This document shows positions 51,067 to 63,334 of a stretch of DNA of 64,000 nucleotides, piece after piece. Position 1 is the stretch's first letter, and every line of letters starts with the position of its first letter. A model generated the notes under the pieces. It searched no databases. It was not told the DNA's origin and saw nothing but the letters and a program-made list of their open reading frames with translations. This DNA comes from Aquila chrysaetos chrysaetos (lineage: Eukaryota; Chordata; Aves; Accipitriformes; Accipitridae). Where the stretch lies: positions 6,286,501 through 6,350,500 of the forward strand of contig NC_044018.1 in the NCBI RefSeq assembly GCF_900496995.4. The letters are read 5' to 3'. The position numbers and the translations under genes were made by a program.

Positions 51067-52222
51067 CTTTGCAAAAAAGCAATGAATAAGTGATTAGGGC
51101 AGATAAGAATTATTTAGAAACACTCATTGTCGATGGCTATGGTTGTATCTAGAAAAAAAGGCAAGAACCACTTCTTTGTTGCTAATTTGTGCTCCAATGC
51201 CTACACAATCTGGTGACAAGGTAGCCCTGCAAGGGTTACCAGTACCCCAGCTGCCTGAGGGTAAAGCTCATCCTGCAACAGAAAAAGGGGACACAGGAAA
51301 CTGTTATGCCATATCTTCTCCTGACTAGCACAAAAAAAAACCCCAGTGAAAGACATCCTGAAACAAAAGAACAGCTTTTCAGTATGATACACTAATAAAC
51401 CACATACAACCTACAATACTCTTCTGGTCTGTTGAGGCCGTCACACAATAAACTGGAGCCCTGTACGATGCTACTTTATTTTTCTAAGCAGCCAGGTAGG
51501 ACTGTAATGAGGCAGAATTTTCTAGCATGACTTCAGCTCTAAGAAGTTGTACTTTTACTTATTTTAAACCCCTTCCAGAGTAATTAAAGGCAATAGCAAT
51601 AATTCCAAAGATGCTAACCAGAGGTCTACAGAGCTGGAAGACACACTCCAACTGAAATGAAGGTAATATAACAATAATTAATTACAATGCTACACAAAAG
51701 AGTTGAGATATTCAGCTACTGTTAAGATTCCCCTCACTTCAGGTTCAACTTAGGTGCAGATCGTCTTTTTGACATTCTCAAACAGAGTGTCACAATGGAG
51801 AGGAGACTTTGGACCTCTCGCTTCAGTTACTAAAAATCATGTCCCACACTGCTGCTGGCTCCAACAAATTCCAGCCTTGAAATGCCTCTTAGACATAATA
51901 TACAGCAGAGTGCAGATTTTTTACTTAAAAATATCATCCTAGGCACAGAATTTTTGTTCTTATGCTTTACTGGAAGGATAATAGAAAAAGTTGATTGTAA
52001 TAATGCACTTGCAGAAAGCTGAATGGCTGTATACAGGTTTGCATGTTATTTAAACAGCAAACACTCTGGGGCAAGAAGGGTCTTTTCCATCTCTGTTCAA
52101 AGGGTGACAAGCACGATGGGGTCCTGGCCCCTGACCAGTGCCCCCAAGTGCTAAAGCAATATAAATAAGAAACAGCAAGAATTTACAATGTGAAAAAATA
52201 ACAACATGACTCATGGGCTTAG

Positions 52223-52290
52223 GGCCAGAATTTCAGCTGGTGAAAATTACCTGCAGTGATTTATACCTGCTGCAGATCTGGCCTGGAGTC
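52223..52290. repeat. Ancient palindromic MITE-like element
   Basis: GGCCAGAATTTCAGCTGGTGAAAATTACCTGCAGTGATTTATACCTGCTGCAGATCTGGCC is an inverted repeat whose ends read GGCCAGA and its complement. It matches a known sauropsid palindrome of the form ggcccagatcctcagctggtgtaaattggc...gccaatttacaccagctgaggatctggccc with its centre deleted. Confidence 0.6.
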
Positions 52291-52299
52291 AGCGTTTAA

Positions 52300-52384
52300 G
52301 GCCTAATCCTGTAAAACCTTATATCTCTGAGTAACTTACTGCCATTTAACTTATGGGAGACTACTCAATGCGTCAAGATACTCA
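52300..52384. repeat. Ancient palindromic MITE-like element, second family
   Basis: CCTAATCCTGTAAAACCTTATATCTCTGAGTAACTTACTGCCATTTAACTTATGGGAGACTACTC matches one arm and the centre of a sauropsid palindrome (cctgatcctgcaaa-acttacgcacatgagtaactttactcatgtgagtagtcccattgacttcaatgggactactc). The other arm is absent. Confidence 0.5.
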
Positions 52385-54289
52385 GGCGGTGTAGCACTAC
52401 AAGCCTATGGAGATAAATATATTTATGGAGCATGACGCAAGCTTCAGAAGGCTGCAGTGATTGCCCTGCGTAGAGCAGCCTGCTGGCACAGGTAGCTCCG
52501 CTGGCTCTGTTGTCAGCTGCCCCTGTGTTTTTGGCACAGGGAGAAAGGCGGTGCGTATGGGGCCGTTGAGAGAGCAGAAGCTGAACACCACAGAACATGA
52601 TTTCTCTGCTGCCCTAACATCCATTAAACCTTGTGCCAGTGGTGGAAGTCAGATTAAGCTGCCTGATGTCTTGCTTCCACTGATGCCTCTTGGCCAAGCA
52701 CCAGGGAACCATACCAGCTCTTTTGTGGCTGACTCTTAGACACAGTGGCAAATCCTGGCTTAATTGATTGACTGGAGAAATGACTGCGATCCAACTGAAA
52801 ACACCCCAACAAACATAGCAGGGAGGGAAAGAATTTTATTTCTGAAAGCAGAGCATCTAAAGCGACTGAAGTGCTGCCATCCATAAAACAAAAGTGTTGC
52901 CATCCCTTATTTAATCAATTCAAATTGAATTTTGACACTGACTTTCTGCTGTCAGATGCTGGCAGTGGTGTCTTTAATCGTCTGCAGCTGTGCTCCGCCG
53001 CGCAACTTCTACTGAAGGGTAATAACTGCATAGCGTTTAAAATACCCCCATGTGGCAACACTCAAAAGATTTAGCAATCTCTTTTTGGTTTGACCCATAA
53101 CACCTGTTGAATAGATAGTTCTCCTTCCCTTGGTCAGCCTCAGACTATGTCCTCTTACAATGAATTCATTTAGAGACAATGGAATCGAATTACTGCGATT
53201 TAATTCAATTTTGCTCATCCAGATTTTAGAGAACTGGTTTAACGCTGAGCATTTTCCAGTTTCCCCTTCACCCAGTAAGATCATTGGTTCTCGGAGTCAT
53301 CTGTGTAATATTTCCAGTATCAGTACTACATTAGATGCTTCGTGCTAACCCGTGGGGTCAGTTAGGTGTGTGTATGAAGACAGGAGCAGCAGGTGAGATG
53401 TGTTTATGTAACTTTTCTGGAACTTATTAGGATTAGGGGTTTTTTTTTTGTTCTTACTGATATATCAAAGTGCGTCATGGCTGTCTCAAAAACAATGCCT
53501 GGAGTGAAGCCTATTTGTGACAGTGGGAAAAACATCTATCTGAATTCATACTTGGCGCTTGCATACGGCAGCTTTAGGCCAGAAATAAGCATATGTTCAG
53601 GGTTCAACACATCTCTGACCTAATTCACAGGCTCTGCTGGAACCCACGGGATCCTGATATCTCACAGTGAAATCACCACATGGTCAGGACCATCTCATAT
53701 ACTGATAGTCAAGAACCAGACCACTACTTGTGACACCAATGACCTCATTTAATTAATCAAAACTCTTCTGATCCTAGTAAATCTCTCAGAACAGCCATGA
53801 AAACAGAAGAGTACTGAACAAGGAAGAACTGCCTTTCTTCCAACTGAGTAGTGACAGAATTTTGAAAAGCTAAGAGAATTAAGATCCTAAAATCGCCATT
53901 TTAAATGAAGTTTAGGTGCACAGGATCAGATTTTTAAAGCCTGTTGATGGTTTTCCAAGGCATTTTTTGAAATCCAGATGCAAATATCCATGTTGGAAAT
54001 CCTACTTTCTACATGCCCTGACACATTCAGATTTATCTATATGATTTGAAGTCTTATGTTCCCTGAGAAGGTGCTCAGGGAAATCCCCACTCAAAGTAGG
54101 AGGATGCGTAAAAGAATCTAAAAAATATTGAAGCAAGAGGCTTCTAAGCGCCACATCTCAGAGAAAGCCAAGTGTCTAATGCTGGCATGGGTGGGAGAAC
54201 CCACCTTATGTTTGAATTCACCAGTGAGCCCCTAGAAGAGAGAGGTAGTTTTTTCTTTCTTACAGAAAATTTTGGGAGAAGTGCTGTGA

Positions 54290-54375
54290 TTTTACCAGTG
54301 GTATAGGGAGAGCATTTTCCTAGAAAGTGGAAGACTGAGTTTCAAATGCTGTTTTAATGCAATGTCAGCCCAGAT
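54290..54375 (+). repeat. Possible tRNA-derived SINE remnant
   Basis: ACCAGTGGTATAGGGAGAGCATTTTCCTAGAAAGTGGAAGACTGAGTTTCAAATGCTG has the layout of a tRNA-like head (A-box-like GTGGTATAGGGAGAGCATT, B-box-like GTTTCAAATGC). The family was not identified and the core is decayed. Confidence 0.35.
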
Positions 54376-55976
54376 CTGGCAGATGAGACCCCACCAGTGA
54401 AGTATCAGGTAATTTGTACAGCTCTCCTGTTGGACTGTTTCACTTTCCCTAAATGACTCAACATTCAGTGGATCATGACTGAAGGCTGACTCCACAGGTG
54501 AAAGTCAGAAAAACTAACTCTCTCATTTTCTCTCTTATCTGGCTGATATTTAACCATTATGTGAAAGGTGAAAAAACATGAACAGAGACAAAGAAATAAC
54601 CTGCTCAGAATATCCTACAGCTCTGAAGGTTTTGGGACTCTTGCTGAGGGAAGAGCTGCCTGGGTTCATATTACTGAGCAAACTCAGCAGAAGAAAGATT
54701 TAATTCTAAATCTCCCATACTATGGCTATTTTGTGAAAATCTGGATGACTATACATTGTCTCCACTGAGAACATAGGGGACAGCAGGCACTCACCAGGGC
54801 AGGGGCCTTGTGAATACCAGTCACAGGACTAGACTGAATGAAGACATTTAAAAAGATGTGACTAATTAAAAAGTGACTAATTCCCCATTTGTGAACATAC
54901 TATCCACAATGAATTTCAGAAGTGGCTAAGCAGGTAATTCCCTTGGCAACTTATCCTCTTGGAATCATCATTAAATAACTAAATAGGTTTGTTGATAACA
55001 GCTGAGGCTCCACTGCAAGTCTATGGGTGGGGTTAATCTTCCCTGAAGTGAATAAATTAAATGAGTAGGTTTGAATTAAATACACTAAGCTTCCTCTGTA
55101 GTCAGTGGAGTCTTCTCTTCTACACTTGGTTTAGGTGACCCCTAAATCAGCTGTGTGGAGAACTTTTCCTGAAGTGTCTAATCTCAGCCTTGCATTGTCT
55201 TGGTAATGTCAGGGTGGAGGATTCAATATTACAACACCAAGTGGAACTATGCCTGAGAATGTGGCTCTGCACTGCTTTTGAAATTTCTACCTCTAATTCC
55301 TTCCCCACCCTGCAGACTTTCAGTATGAACTTGATCCCAAATGTGACCAGCTCTGTGAGAGGAGCGCTGTCATCAAGTTACCCATGCAACAGCTGCAACG
55401 TCTGAACTCCTGGAAACCATCTTTCTGGACAATGAAATCACCAAGCACAAAGGTATCAGCATCGTATTGCCTCCACGGTGATGTATTTAATATAACTTCA
55501 AATTCCAAGAAGTTCTACCTGTGTGTATACAAAATCCATGGTAGAACCATCTCTCTCACTCTTCACTACTCTGCTCTGGGCTACTTAGGCATCCAAAGAC
55601 AACTTATAGCAATCACAGTCCTGCCGTGTCATCCTACCAATAGTAAACAACAATATTAATAAAAAAACCTCACGAGCACTTTGTGATTTTCCTTCCCCCT
55701 TCAAAACTATGCTTTTATACAACTTTACTGAAGAATCCTGAGTTAGAAGCCAGAAAAATAGCACTTTCCAACCTCAAAGCAACCACAGAACACTTAATGA
55801 ATGTATTACCATCTGTCAAATGCACAGGGTGAGGTTCAATTTAGCTGATGATACCTAATTCACAATGACGCTCTGTTTTCAGCAAAAGGTTACTTGATGT
55901 TGAACAATGAGATTAACAAATCCTGACATGCACAGAAATACCAATAATGTAACAAAAGTTAATAATTGGCAAAATA

Positions 55977-56078
55977 GTGCTCTCAGTTGCACTGACATAA
56001 AAGAGGAGTAACTCCGCATTGTCGACAAGCTATTCCATATTTACTCCAGTTCAACCGAGAACAGACTTTGGCTCTGTT
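55977..56078. repeat. Ancient palindromic MITE-like element
   Basis: TCTCAGTTGCACTGACATAAAAGAGGAGTAACTCCGCATTGTCGACAAGC...ATTTACTCCAGTTCAACCGAGAACAGACTTTGGCT follows a sauropsid palindrome (tctcagttacactggtgtaaatcaggagtaactccactgaagtcaatggagttactccagatttacaccagtgtaactgagatcagaatctggc). The distal arm is eroded but recognisable. Confidence 0.6.
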
Positions 56079-56267
56079 ACTCAACTCTTCAAGCAAAAAC
56101 TTCCTTAAACTATTAGCCTGCGCAACTATTTCCAGGGGACAAAGAGAAATCCTTGTGTCTTGAAGTACTTATACCACGACTGAAGAAAACATTGGAAAAT
56201 GTAATGCATGGAGCAATCCTGCAAGTCAAGGGGAGGGCCAGATGACAAAGATTCATTACTAGGTACT

Positions 56268-56342
56268 CAGGGTGAAATTTTGGCTATACCGAAGCCCATG
56301 GAAGTTTTGCTGTTGACTTCAGTGGGGTTAGGATTTCTCCAG
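56268..56342. repeat. Ancient palindromic MITE-like element
   Basis: GGGTGAAATTTTGGCTATACCGAAGCCCATGGAAGTTTTGCTGTTGACTTCAGTGGGGTTAGGATTTCTCC is an imperfect palindrome. It corresponds to the common sauropsid form gtgaaatcctggccccattgaagtcaatgggagttttgccattgacttcaatggggccaggatttcac. Confidence 0.65.
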
Positions 56343-56349
56343 CAGCTTC

Positions 56350-56445
56350 TAAAGCCAAAAGGGACTATTATAATCAGTTAATCTGACCTCCTAAATAATA
56401 CCGGCCATAAAACTTCCAGCATCATTGGTCGTTTCCATCTCTATT
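56350..56445 (-). mobile_element. Ancient CR1/L3-type LINE 3' end, antisense
   Basis: AAAGCCAAAAGGGACTATTATAATCAGTTAATCTGACCTCCTAAATAATACCGGCCATAAAACTTCCAGCATCATTGGTC matches the reverse complement of the LINE 3' terminus that begins gccagaagggaccattatgatcatctagtctgacctcctgcataacacaggccagagaatttcac in turtles and crocodilians. It is probably the same family as the plus-strand copy at 61395-61720. Confidence 0.65.
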
Positions 56446-59400
56446 TTCTGTGGGTCAAATAAGGCTGAAGCAAAATGGAAAGTAACTAGAAAGTAGTAAA
56501 AGAAAAATGGTTTGGAAAAAGTAAAACTGGTTCAGGCTGCCCACACCCACAGCATTTGCAGAGGTCAGACAAGGACTCTTCTTCCCCTTCCTTGAACTCC
56601 AAATATTTCCTTCCTTGTTTAATGCTGGGACAAGGAGAAATAGCAAAGCAGACAAAGCACATAAACGCCAATCTCTGTGGCCTGAAGGAGCTACTGGAAG
56701 GCAAATCAGTCCATCCTAAAATAGTAGCCTAGGAAAAGCTGAATTACCACCAGAGGAGCCTCTCTCTCTTTTTTGAGAATAGGCAGACTGGATACCTAAA
56801 TTTAAAATAGCTAAAATTAGGTGAGATGACTCCTATTTTATGTGTCTGAGTGGAACCGTTTGCAGGATGAGGATTTTACATTTTACTTGATAGTTATTAT
56901 GGGAAGAGATGCAAAGCATAGAGCACACAATAAGAGCAGTAAGAACAATTGATTCTTTGGCAAAATTGAACATAAAAGCTATTTGATTTACATTAAAAGA
57001 AAGCAAAACTAGTTAAATTTTTTAAACAAACTTAAAGCAAAATAACATAAGATTTCCAAACAAACATGAAAACAAAAAGAAAACCATGTTTTGGGATGGT
57101 TGGTTAAGTCAGTCATGCCTAGACATTCAGTGATTTTCACATCACTTTTAAAATGTTGGTAATCTTGAAAATTAACATGTCATTTTCAAATTAAAAAGAG
57201 AATAACCTTTTGTGTCAAAAAGTTTAAGAGAAAATACTTTTACTTTTCAAAACAAGTCACCAAATTCACCACATTTGCCAATAATTCAGGTTACTCACAC
57301 CACCCATGGCATTTTTTGTCAAATAAATATTTTGTCACAGAATATTTTCTCTAAGGCGAAGTAAAATACATGTAGCCCTCTTCATAAGTGAAGACCACTG
57401 AAAGCACAGTGACAACAAGGCTTCAAAGTCATCGAAGCCCAGCAACATAATGGCTTTTGTAGCCATCATCTGCAACCACCTGAGACTGACCTCAGCAGAA
57501 CTGCAAGTTTCTTAATTGTCAAGCCCAGGCAAGTTCAACAAACAATATTCCATGTACAAAAATGAACAACGATTCCTGCTGCTACCCTGGATCACTGATT
57601 GATGCTTTTCCTTTTTACTGCTTTCTTCCACTGCCCTCCAGTAAGATTTATCCTGTAACACACGCAAATGAACTTGGTGAAATATGCAATGAGGGAAAAG
57701 GGGGAACAGTACATAAATATTCACAGTCTCACACAAACAATCTGAAATTTATTTTTCCTTTAAAAAAACAAACCACCTTTCCTGATCACTTCCAGATTCA
57801 CAGAGTTTGATATTATAAAAGACCCAATACTGTTTTCTGGTCAGAGAGGGAAACCAGCTAAGAAACTGCAATTTAAGGTAAGAAAATAATATCATTCTAC
57901 TAGTCTGACAGTCTGATTAAAGACCAAGGATTCATATTTTCACTCTCTTTTTTCTCTATCCTGCTCATTTTTTTCAGGCAGGCTCAACAGAGTATTGTAA
58001 CTTTAATCTGTATAGATTAATCCTTTTCACATGGAGGAGCTGTGACTGCAATATGCATGCCACTGTATTACATGTTGAACAGTTTATCTTCCCCCCTACG
58101 ATTTCAATATAACCCTCGAGATTTGAGTTCTGCCTTGATTTCTTCTGTTTAGCCATTTAAGAGTCAGGTATCTTGTCTAAGCTGGTTATGTAGGTTCCCT
58201 CTTGGCTAAGCATCTCCAGAGGGCAATTCCTTCCAGCTGCCTGAGACACCTGATTTAAACTGGTGTGACTCACTCCACACACGCCCTTCTTGCTGCCTGA
58301 ATTACAGATGAAGCCTAAAGGACTAGCTCAGGCTAGACACCTAACTTTCAGGGAGGTGAAGTTAGAGATGCATCCTACCCTTTGAATATAATTTCACAGT
58401 TCACCTAAGAGATGTAGGATAGTATCTCCCATTTTTTTTAAAGTTACTTAAATATTAGGTCTTACTCCCCAAAGGACAAGTACATTGCAAATTTGAGCAT
58501 TGCAACATCCTTTCCAGGCATGTTTCTGCCTTGCAAAATCCCCAGCTCTGTGCAGCGTCTATATTGAGAGGCAAATGAGTGGGCAGTCACTAAGAGAGCC
58601 ATTGGAAATGCAGAGGAGAAGGATGGAGGTTGCATGCTCCCATGCATCCAAGGCATTTAGATGCCTAACTGTGGGCCAAAGGGAGTTTCTGGGGTGAGTC
58701 ACCTCTCCTATTAAAGATGTTGCACTCTAGATAAATAATTCAATACTCACTGGAACAGAGACTTGTGCATGTTCCCACAATAAAGGTAAATGCCCATACA
58801 ACCATGCTGAAAAGTTGTGATGTGTTTCTACTCAATGAATCAGCAAATACCTGGTTGCATATGTAGAAGAGACATAGATCAGTGTCTCTTATTTCTCAAC
58901 TCTACTTTCCTGTTTAGGGGTTTCTTTTAGGGGACAGGTGTTAATATTCATCCTCCAGATCAGTCAGAGCTGGGACTTGAAAAGGGATTTTTTTTCCTGG
59001 TCAGTGTTCGTGTCAGTGAGCATACACCAGGAGTGGGATAAGTCACACGAACACAGGTGCACACATGCAAACAGCCACATGACTTTGGTCATAAGCTGCC
59101 TTTCAGAGATGGTCTAAACCAGGTATAAATAGGTACATATTTTCCATATATGTTGGTGCATATGTTCTGTGTATGTCCAGTGGGAGAGGTGCTAAAGCCC
59201 AAGAGCACTTCCTCCAGGACTCAGAGGAACATGGAGCTGAAATACAGCTGTTAGTTACCCAAAGCAACCTTAGGAACCCAGACACATCAAAAATCTATTG
59301 ATTCACTTATGGATAAGATTCACCTTGCCTAACTTCAGCTATCTAAGTGTTAGGTAATTAGTCCAACCTACTTGTCCAAGTCTCCGTTACAGATAGCAGT

Positions 59401-59697
59401 GAAAGACAGGCACCTCTAAAGGAAGTTCCCCCAGCTTTAGATCCATCTTTTAAGATAAATCAAACTGCCCTTTGGAAATGGATTTATGTCCCTCTCCACT
59501 GATCACAAAAGAAGCCCTTCCCATCCCGTCTACACACCCTTGATCATGTGGATTGATCAATTAGAGCTTCATCCGAAAAGTTTGGGATATTTTGACAGAC
59601 CTGTCTCAAAAACTCCACAGAAGGTATGTCTCAGTCTCAGAGAGACTGAGACCTTGATTCCCCAGGTAGTCTTTCCTAAAACACAGCACAATGATCC
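56446..59697. other. Intronic sequence, mostly unidentified
   Basis: Intronic DNA of CLIC5. Short phrases such as GACACCTAACTTTCAGG...GAAGTTAG (near 58340) and CTAACTTCAGCTATCTAAGTGTTAGGTAATTAGTC (59328-59362) resemble old sauropsid repeats with cctaacttcag...ttaggt units, too short to name. No exon was recognised. Confidence 0.45.
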
Positions 59698-59835
59698 AAG
59701 GGTTAAGAGGTTACCTGGATTTAGGAGACCTGAGTCTCTTCTCAAGCTTTTCTACATGATCTTATATAAATGGTTTAAATTATCTGCCTTCCAACTTCCT
59801 ATATACAAAATAAGGATAATAGTACTCTTCAGCCA
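59698..59835 (+). repeat. MIR SINE, sense
   Basis: GGTTAAGAGGTTACCTGGATTTAGGAGACCTGAGTCTCTTCTCAAGCTTTTCTACATGATCTTATATAAATGGTTTAAATTATCTGCCTTCCAACTTCCTATATACAAAATAAGGATAATAGTACTC tracks the MIR consensus from the tRNA-derived head (ggttaagag...ctgggttc) through the core (ctctgccacttacta...cttaacctctctgcctcagtttcctcatctgtaaaatgaggataatagtacc). It explains most of the 162-codon open frame at 59486-59974, which is therefore not a gene. Confidence 0.75.
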
Positions 59836-60504
59836 CAAACTTTACATTGGTAAAAGCAGTAATGCATCAGCTGTAGACTTATGTTTCAGGTTAGAGGGGA
59901 TAAACGGTAAATATAACAAAAAGAAGAGGCATCTTCCTATTTTTGTGATACCATCTGTCCTACTCCCAAATTAAACCTAGAGAAACAGGTGGATCGATAA
60001 TGTCTTTAAAAAGAAAATTAAACACATATTTTTCGAGTATCTAGAAAGTTTGTTTTGACTTGTTTCTAGTTTTAGACTGAAAACTCAGGTTTCTTCCTTT
60101 CCTTATTCAGTTTTACAGTGGAGGCAAAAAATAAATGTAATACTTGTAATGTTATCATGAAAAATGCAATTGGAGCACCTTCAAATGCTGTTTTTAAGAA
60201 GAAAACCCAGGTGTTCAAATGACACCAAAAGAAGGGTTCATTTCCAAGTCTCTTAGGAGTCCAAGCGACCCTGAGGGCAGGAAGCAAGTGAATGTAAAAC
60301 TACTGGCCTACAAGTGCCCCAGGAAGAACAGTACCTAACTTGCATTTCACAAATCATTGTAACTCTGTAGCAGCACATAAGTGACAAGCATCATTTCTAG
60401 AGCACGTCCCCAAGGGCCTAATCCTGACCTCTGCAATGCTAGCCTTGTGCAGGTGTCCCTAAACCAACTGCAGACAAGCAGCAGCTGATTTGCATCAGAA
60501 ACCT

Positions 60505-60515
60505 GGGGGGGGGGG
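60505..60515 (+). repeat. G11 homopolymer run
   Basis: Eleven consecutive G residues between AAACCT and AATAAAAATC. Confidence 0.88.
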
Positions 60516-60877
60516 AATAAAAATCAAGCCCTGCAGATTATAAAACCACATATTTATAGTATGAGATTATCACTCCGGTATCTTGATTTTTAAGATGCTG
60601 TGTGTTTACTCAGAGTGTAAAGTTTTGTTTTACTATCAAAGAGCAAAAAAGATGATTCTGGGACTAACAAAGAAAAACTAACTACATGTTTGTGCATTAA
60701 AATAAGAGTAAAGTTAGCTTCTGGTAGAGTGCAACTGGGCTTTAGCGACAGTGCTGTGGGGACCCCTTGTGTTCTAATATTTAAGCAAAGAAAGAAGATT
60801 GTTCATCTACAGGCTTTTGGCACTTGCATCTTTAAAGTCAATTTCTTTCAATCCCAGGCATGTAGAGGAATAAAGTT

Positions 60878-60940
60878 TTGTTTACACCAGGATAATCCCA
60901 GTTGCACTCCGCCGATTTCAACTACGTTATTTAACTTCAG
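60878..60940. repeat. Possible ancient palindromic element remnant
   Basis: TTTACACCAGGATAATCCCAGTTGCACTCCGCCGATTTCAACTACGTTATTTAAC resembles the tttacaccagtgtaactcc...attgacttcaatggagttac element family, but is short and eroded. Confidence 0.3.
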
Positions 60941-61394
60941 CAGTGGTGAAGACACGAGAGGGAAATGCAGAGGTGCCTAGCTAGCAGCACCTGAGGATGA
61001 AGTTTTAAACCTTATTGAGTTCCCAAATTCCTCAGTTCACTTAGCAAATCTCAGTCTCAAATAGTTTTATTTTAATGTTTCCAGTATTTTCTGCCCTTTG
61101 TGTTCAAAAATTGTTCCTTAGATAAAAAAAAACACGAGATGATGAGATTTACAAATGACTCACATCTTAATTCTTTTCCATTGTTTCTCTGCTTTTGAGA
61201 CTTTTTGTTTCAAGCTCCATGAAATGACTTAGGGATCATCATGATAATGCCTCAACTTAACCTCTCTGAAAGGAGCAAAAGCAATAAGAGTTACAATTAT
61301 GTCTGGATGTATGAAAAATTTTCAAGTACTAGTAGGGAGGTCCTATTCCCTCTGTTGCAACTCTACTGTCGAGACAAGTATTAAGAACATTTTT

Positions 61395-61720
61395 CCCAGT
61401 TCTGGTGTCCCCAGTTAAAAAAGGCTTTGGAAATTCCAGCAAGAGGTCAAAGGAGAACAATAATACGGTGCTCAAGGACTGGAAAACAAGCCTCAAAATG
61501 CAAGGTTTGAAGAGTCTATTTGTTCAGCTAATCGGAGAGAAGGCTGAGAGGCCAACGTGCACAGATGCTCACCCATGGACAAACACCTGGGAAGTGTGAG
61601 GGAGCTCTTCAGCGTTGCTGACAAAGGTGTGGAAAGGTCTAATGGTTGTAGGTTGGACAAATTAGGTTTCCACGTTGCCAAAGCAATGAACTGTTCAAGG
61701 AACCAACAAGGAGAGAGGGG
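61395..61720 (+). mobile_element. Ancient CR1/L3-type LINE 3' region, sense
   Basis: TTCCCAGTTCTGGTGTCCCCAGTTAAAAAAGGCTTTGGAAATTCCAGCAAGAGGTCAAAGGAGAACAATAATACGGTGCTCAAGG begins with the tail of a LINE ORF2 (the FWAPQYKK-like segment). It continues through TTTGTTCAGCTAATCGGAGAGAAGGCTGAGAGG, GGGAGCTCTTCAGCGTTGCTGACAAAGGTGTGGAAAGGTCTAATGGTTGTAGGTTGGACAAATTAGG. Order and spacing match the sauropsid LINE I know from turtles (ggctcttcaatctagcagacaaaggtgtaacaagatccaatggctggaagttgaagctagacaaattcag). The final 3' terminus is not recognised. Confidence 0.7.
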
Positions 61721-62725
61721 AGGTAGACATACTTCTTGGGGTGTTTATAATAAGACTAAGAAAAGGCAGACTTTAATCCAGTTCTGGCAGAAATAGGAGA
61801 AACTGGGATGGAGGGGGATGGAGTCACATGGGCAGGTCATGGTACTTTAAAATCCCTAATACCATCTTTTAGGTCTTGGAACAAGGACCATGGTAGGCTG
61901 ACAGTACCACCATCAATGTCACAGAGAATTTGCTACTCAACATTAAGACAATGACTGTAATTAAATCTCATGCTTCGAGACTTAAGATGCTTGCAAAGAT
62001 CACAGTATCTTTTCTCCCAATATGCAATGAATCAGATGTGTTGTGGGGCTTATCCATGGCCGTCAGGTCATTCTCTGCTAGAGATGGGAATGGTTGGACC
62101 AATGCCTTGGAGCCATGCAGAAAGTCTTGCTGAGTAGATGCCTTCCTCAGGTGTTCAGATGCATCCCAGTTCCAGGTTAAGGTCCAGGAAATATTTGTTT
62201 TACAGCTTTGACTGGCTGAAACGCTGGGGATTCACCTTCCCCTGCGGTGCAGAATATGGACCAGCTATTGCCATCAGCTGGGCATCTCTCATCCAGTAAA
62301 TTCCCCCTTAGAGGGGCATTGTGCACCAAAGACACTTCAGTTTCTCCTATTCTCTGCTCTAATGGCAAACAACTTCTATGCTAAAGGCTGAAATACTGAC
62401 AAGTTTGCTCAGTGGGCAAAACTGACTGGGATGTGATTTGCAGGAGATCATAGTAAATAATCCTTCTAGTGTCAAACTCCATGAAATTCTGATTTTTTTT
62501 TCTGCAATCATAAGAATCAGGATATTTAGACAAGAATCACGTCTCCAATTCCCACTTAGTCACCTTATTCCCAGCACTGTTTTAAAGCTAAAGGTCAACT
62601 ATTTAGGATCTGATCTAATAAAGAAAATTAGCAACATTGATTTTCATTTATGTCTCATTCTTCTCTTCCCTGTTATTTGATGAAGAACATTTGCATGCAT
62701 AAAACAAAAAATCTGTTTTGGGAAA
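61721..62725. other. Intronic sequence, unidentified
   Basis: Nothing confidently recognised. The segment 61960-62110 (CTTAAGATGCTTGCAAAGATCACAGTATCTTTTCTCCC... GGTCATTCTCTGCTAGAGATGGG) has the feel of an old interspersed repeat but I cannot assign it. Confidence 0.4.
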
Positions 62726-62729
62726 AACA

Positions 62730-62790
62730 GATTCTGGGCCAATCCTTCTCCCTTTGAAGTCATCAACAGTTTTGCAAACTGACTTCCAGG
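62730..62790. repeat. Possible ancient palindromic element remnant
   Basis: TTCTGGGCCAATCCTTCTCCCTTTGAAGTCATCAACAGTTTTGCAAACTGACTTCCAGG resembles the sauropsid palindrome ggccaatcctgctcccattgaagtcaatggcagttttgccattgacttcaatggg. Confidence 0.4.
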
Positions 62791-63334
62791 AACCAGTCAC
62801 TGGGCTCTCTGTCATGTGATAGCTTGCTCTAGAATTCCTAAATATAAGCCTGTGAACAAGCCTCTCGGGACAATAAGACCAGTTGGGTGCTTAAATCTGG
62901 ACATTTGCTTATTTAAGATTTGGACACTTTACTAAGGCCATAACTTCATCTAAGCCCTTGCTGTGGGGAACATACTTCAGATGCACCAAGTATATTGCAA
63001 CGAAGGGAGTTACCCACCAGTGCGAAACCATAGAGCAATGAAGTTAAAACTCAATTCTAAATAATAATGTAATTTAGGCCTCCCATTCCAGCAGCGAGGC
63101 GCTTAATTCCTCCCAGGACTGCTGCCACCAGATTGCTCTAATCCACTTCCAGCTGTGCTACTGCTCCTGTGTGTGAGCATGGAAGCTCGGCTGGGAAACA
63201 GAACAAAGCATCCCAGTAAAGCCAGCAGCACTTGGAGGAATATTCAAACACACAGGGGAAATAATTCCCTCTTAAAGAAGAGCATCTGCCAACTAGTTCC
63301 CATTGCAAGTATTTTAGTCTAGGCCTGGCCTGTG

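Noticed and set aside
51067..51082. Apparent start methionine (MLFCK) before the 182-base CLIC5 exon
   Set aside because: This is intron polypyrimidine/acceptor sequence read in frame; the exon begins after AG at 51068-51067.
50894..51085. Plus-strand 63-codon frame over the CLIC5 exon
   Set aside because: Antisense shadow of the real exon.
59486..59974. 162-codon plus-strand open frame
   Set aside because: Most of it is a MIR SINE remnant; no domain, no splice context, inside a CLIC5 intron on the other strand.
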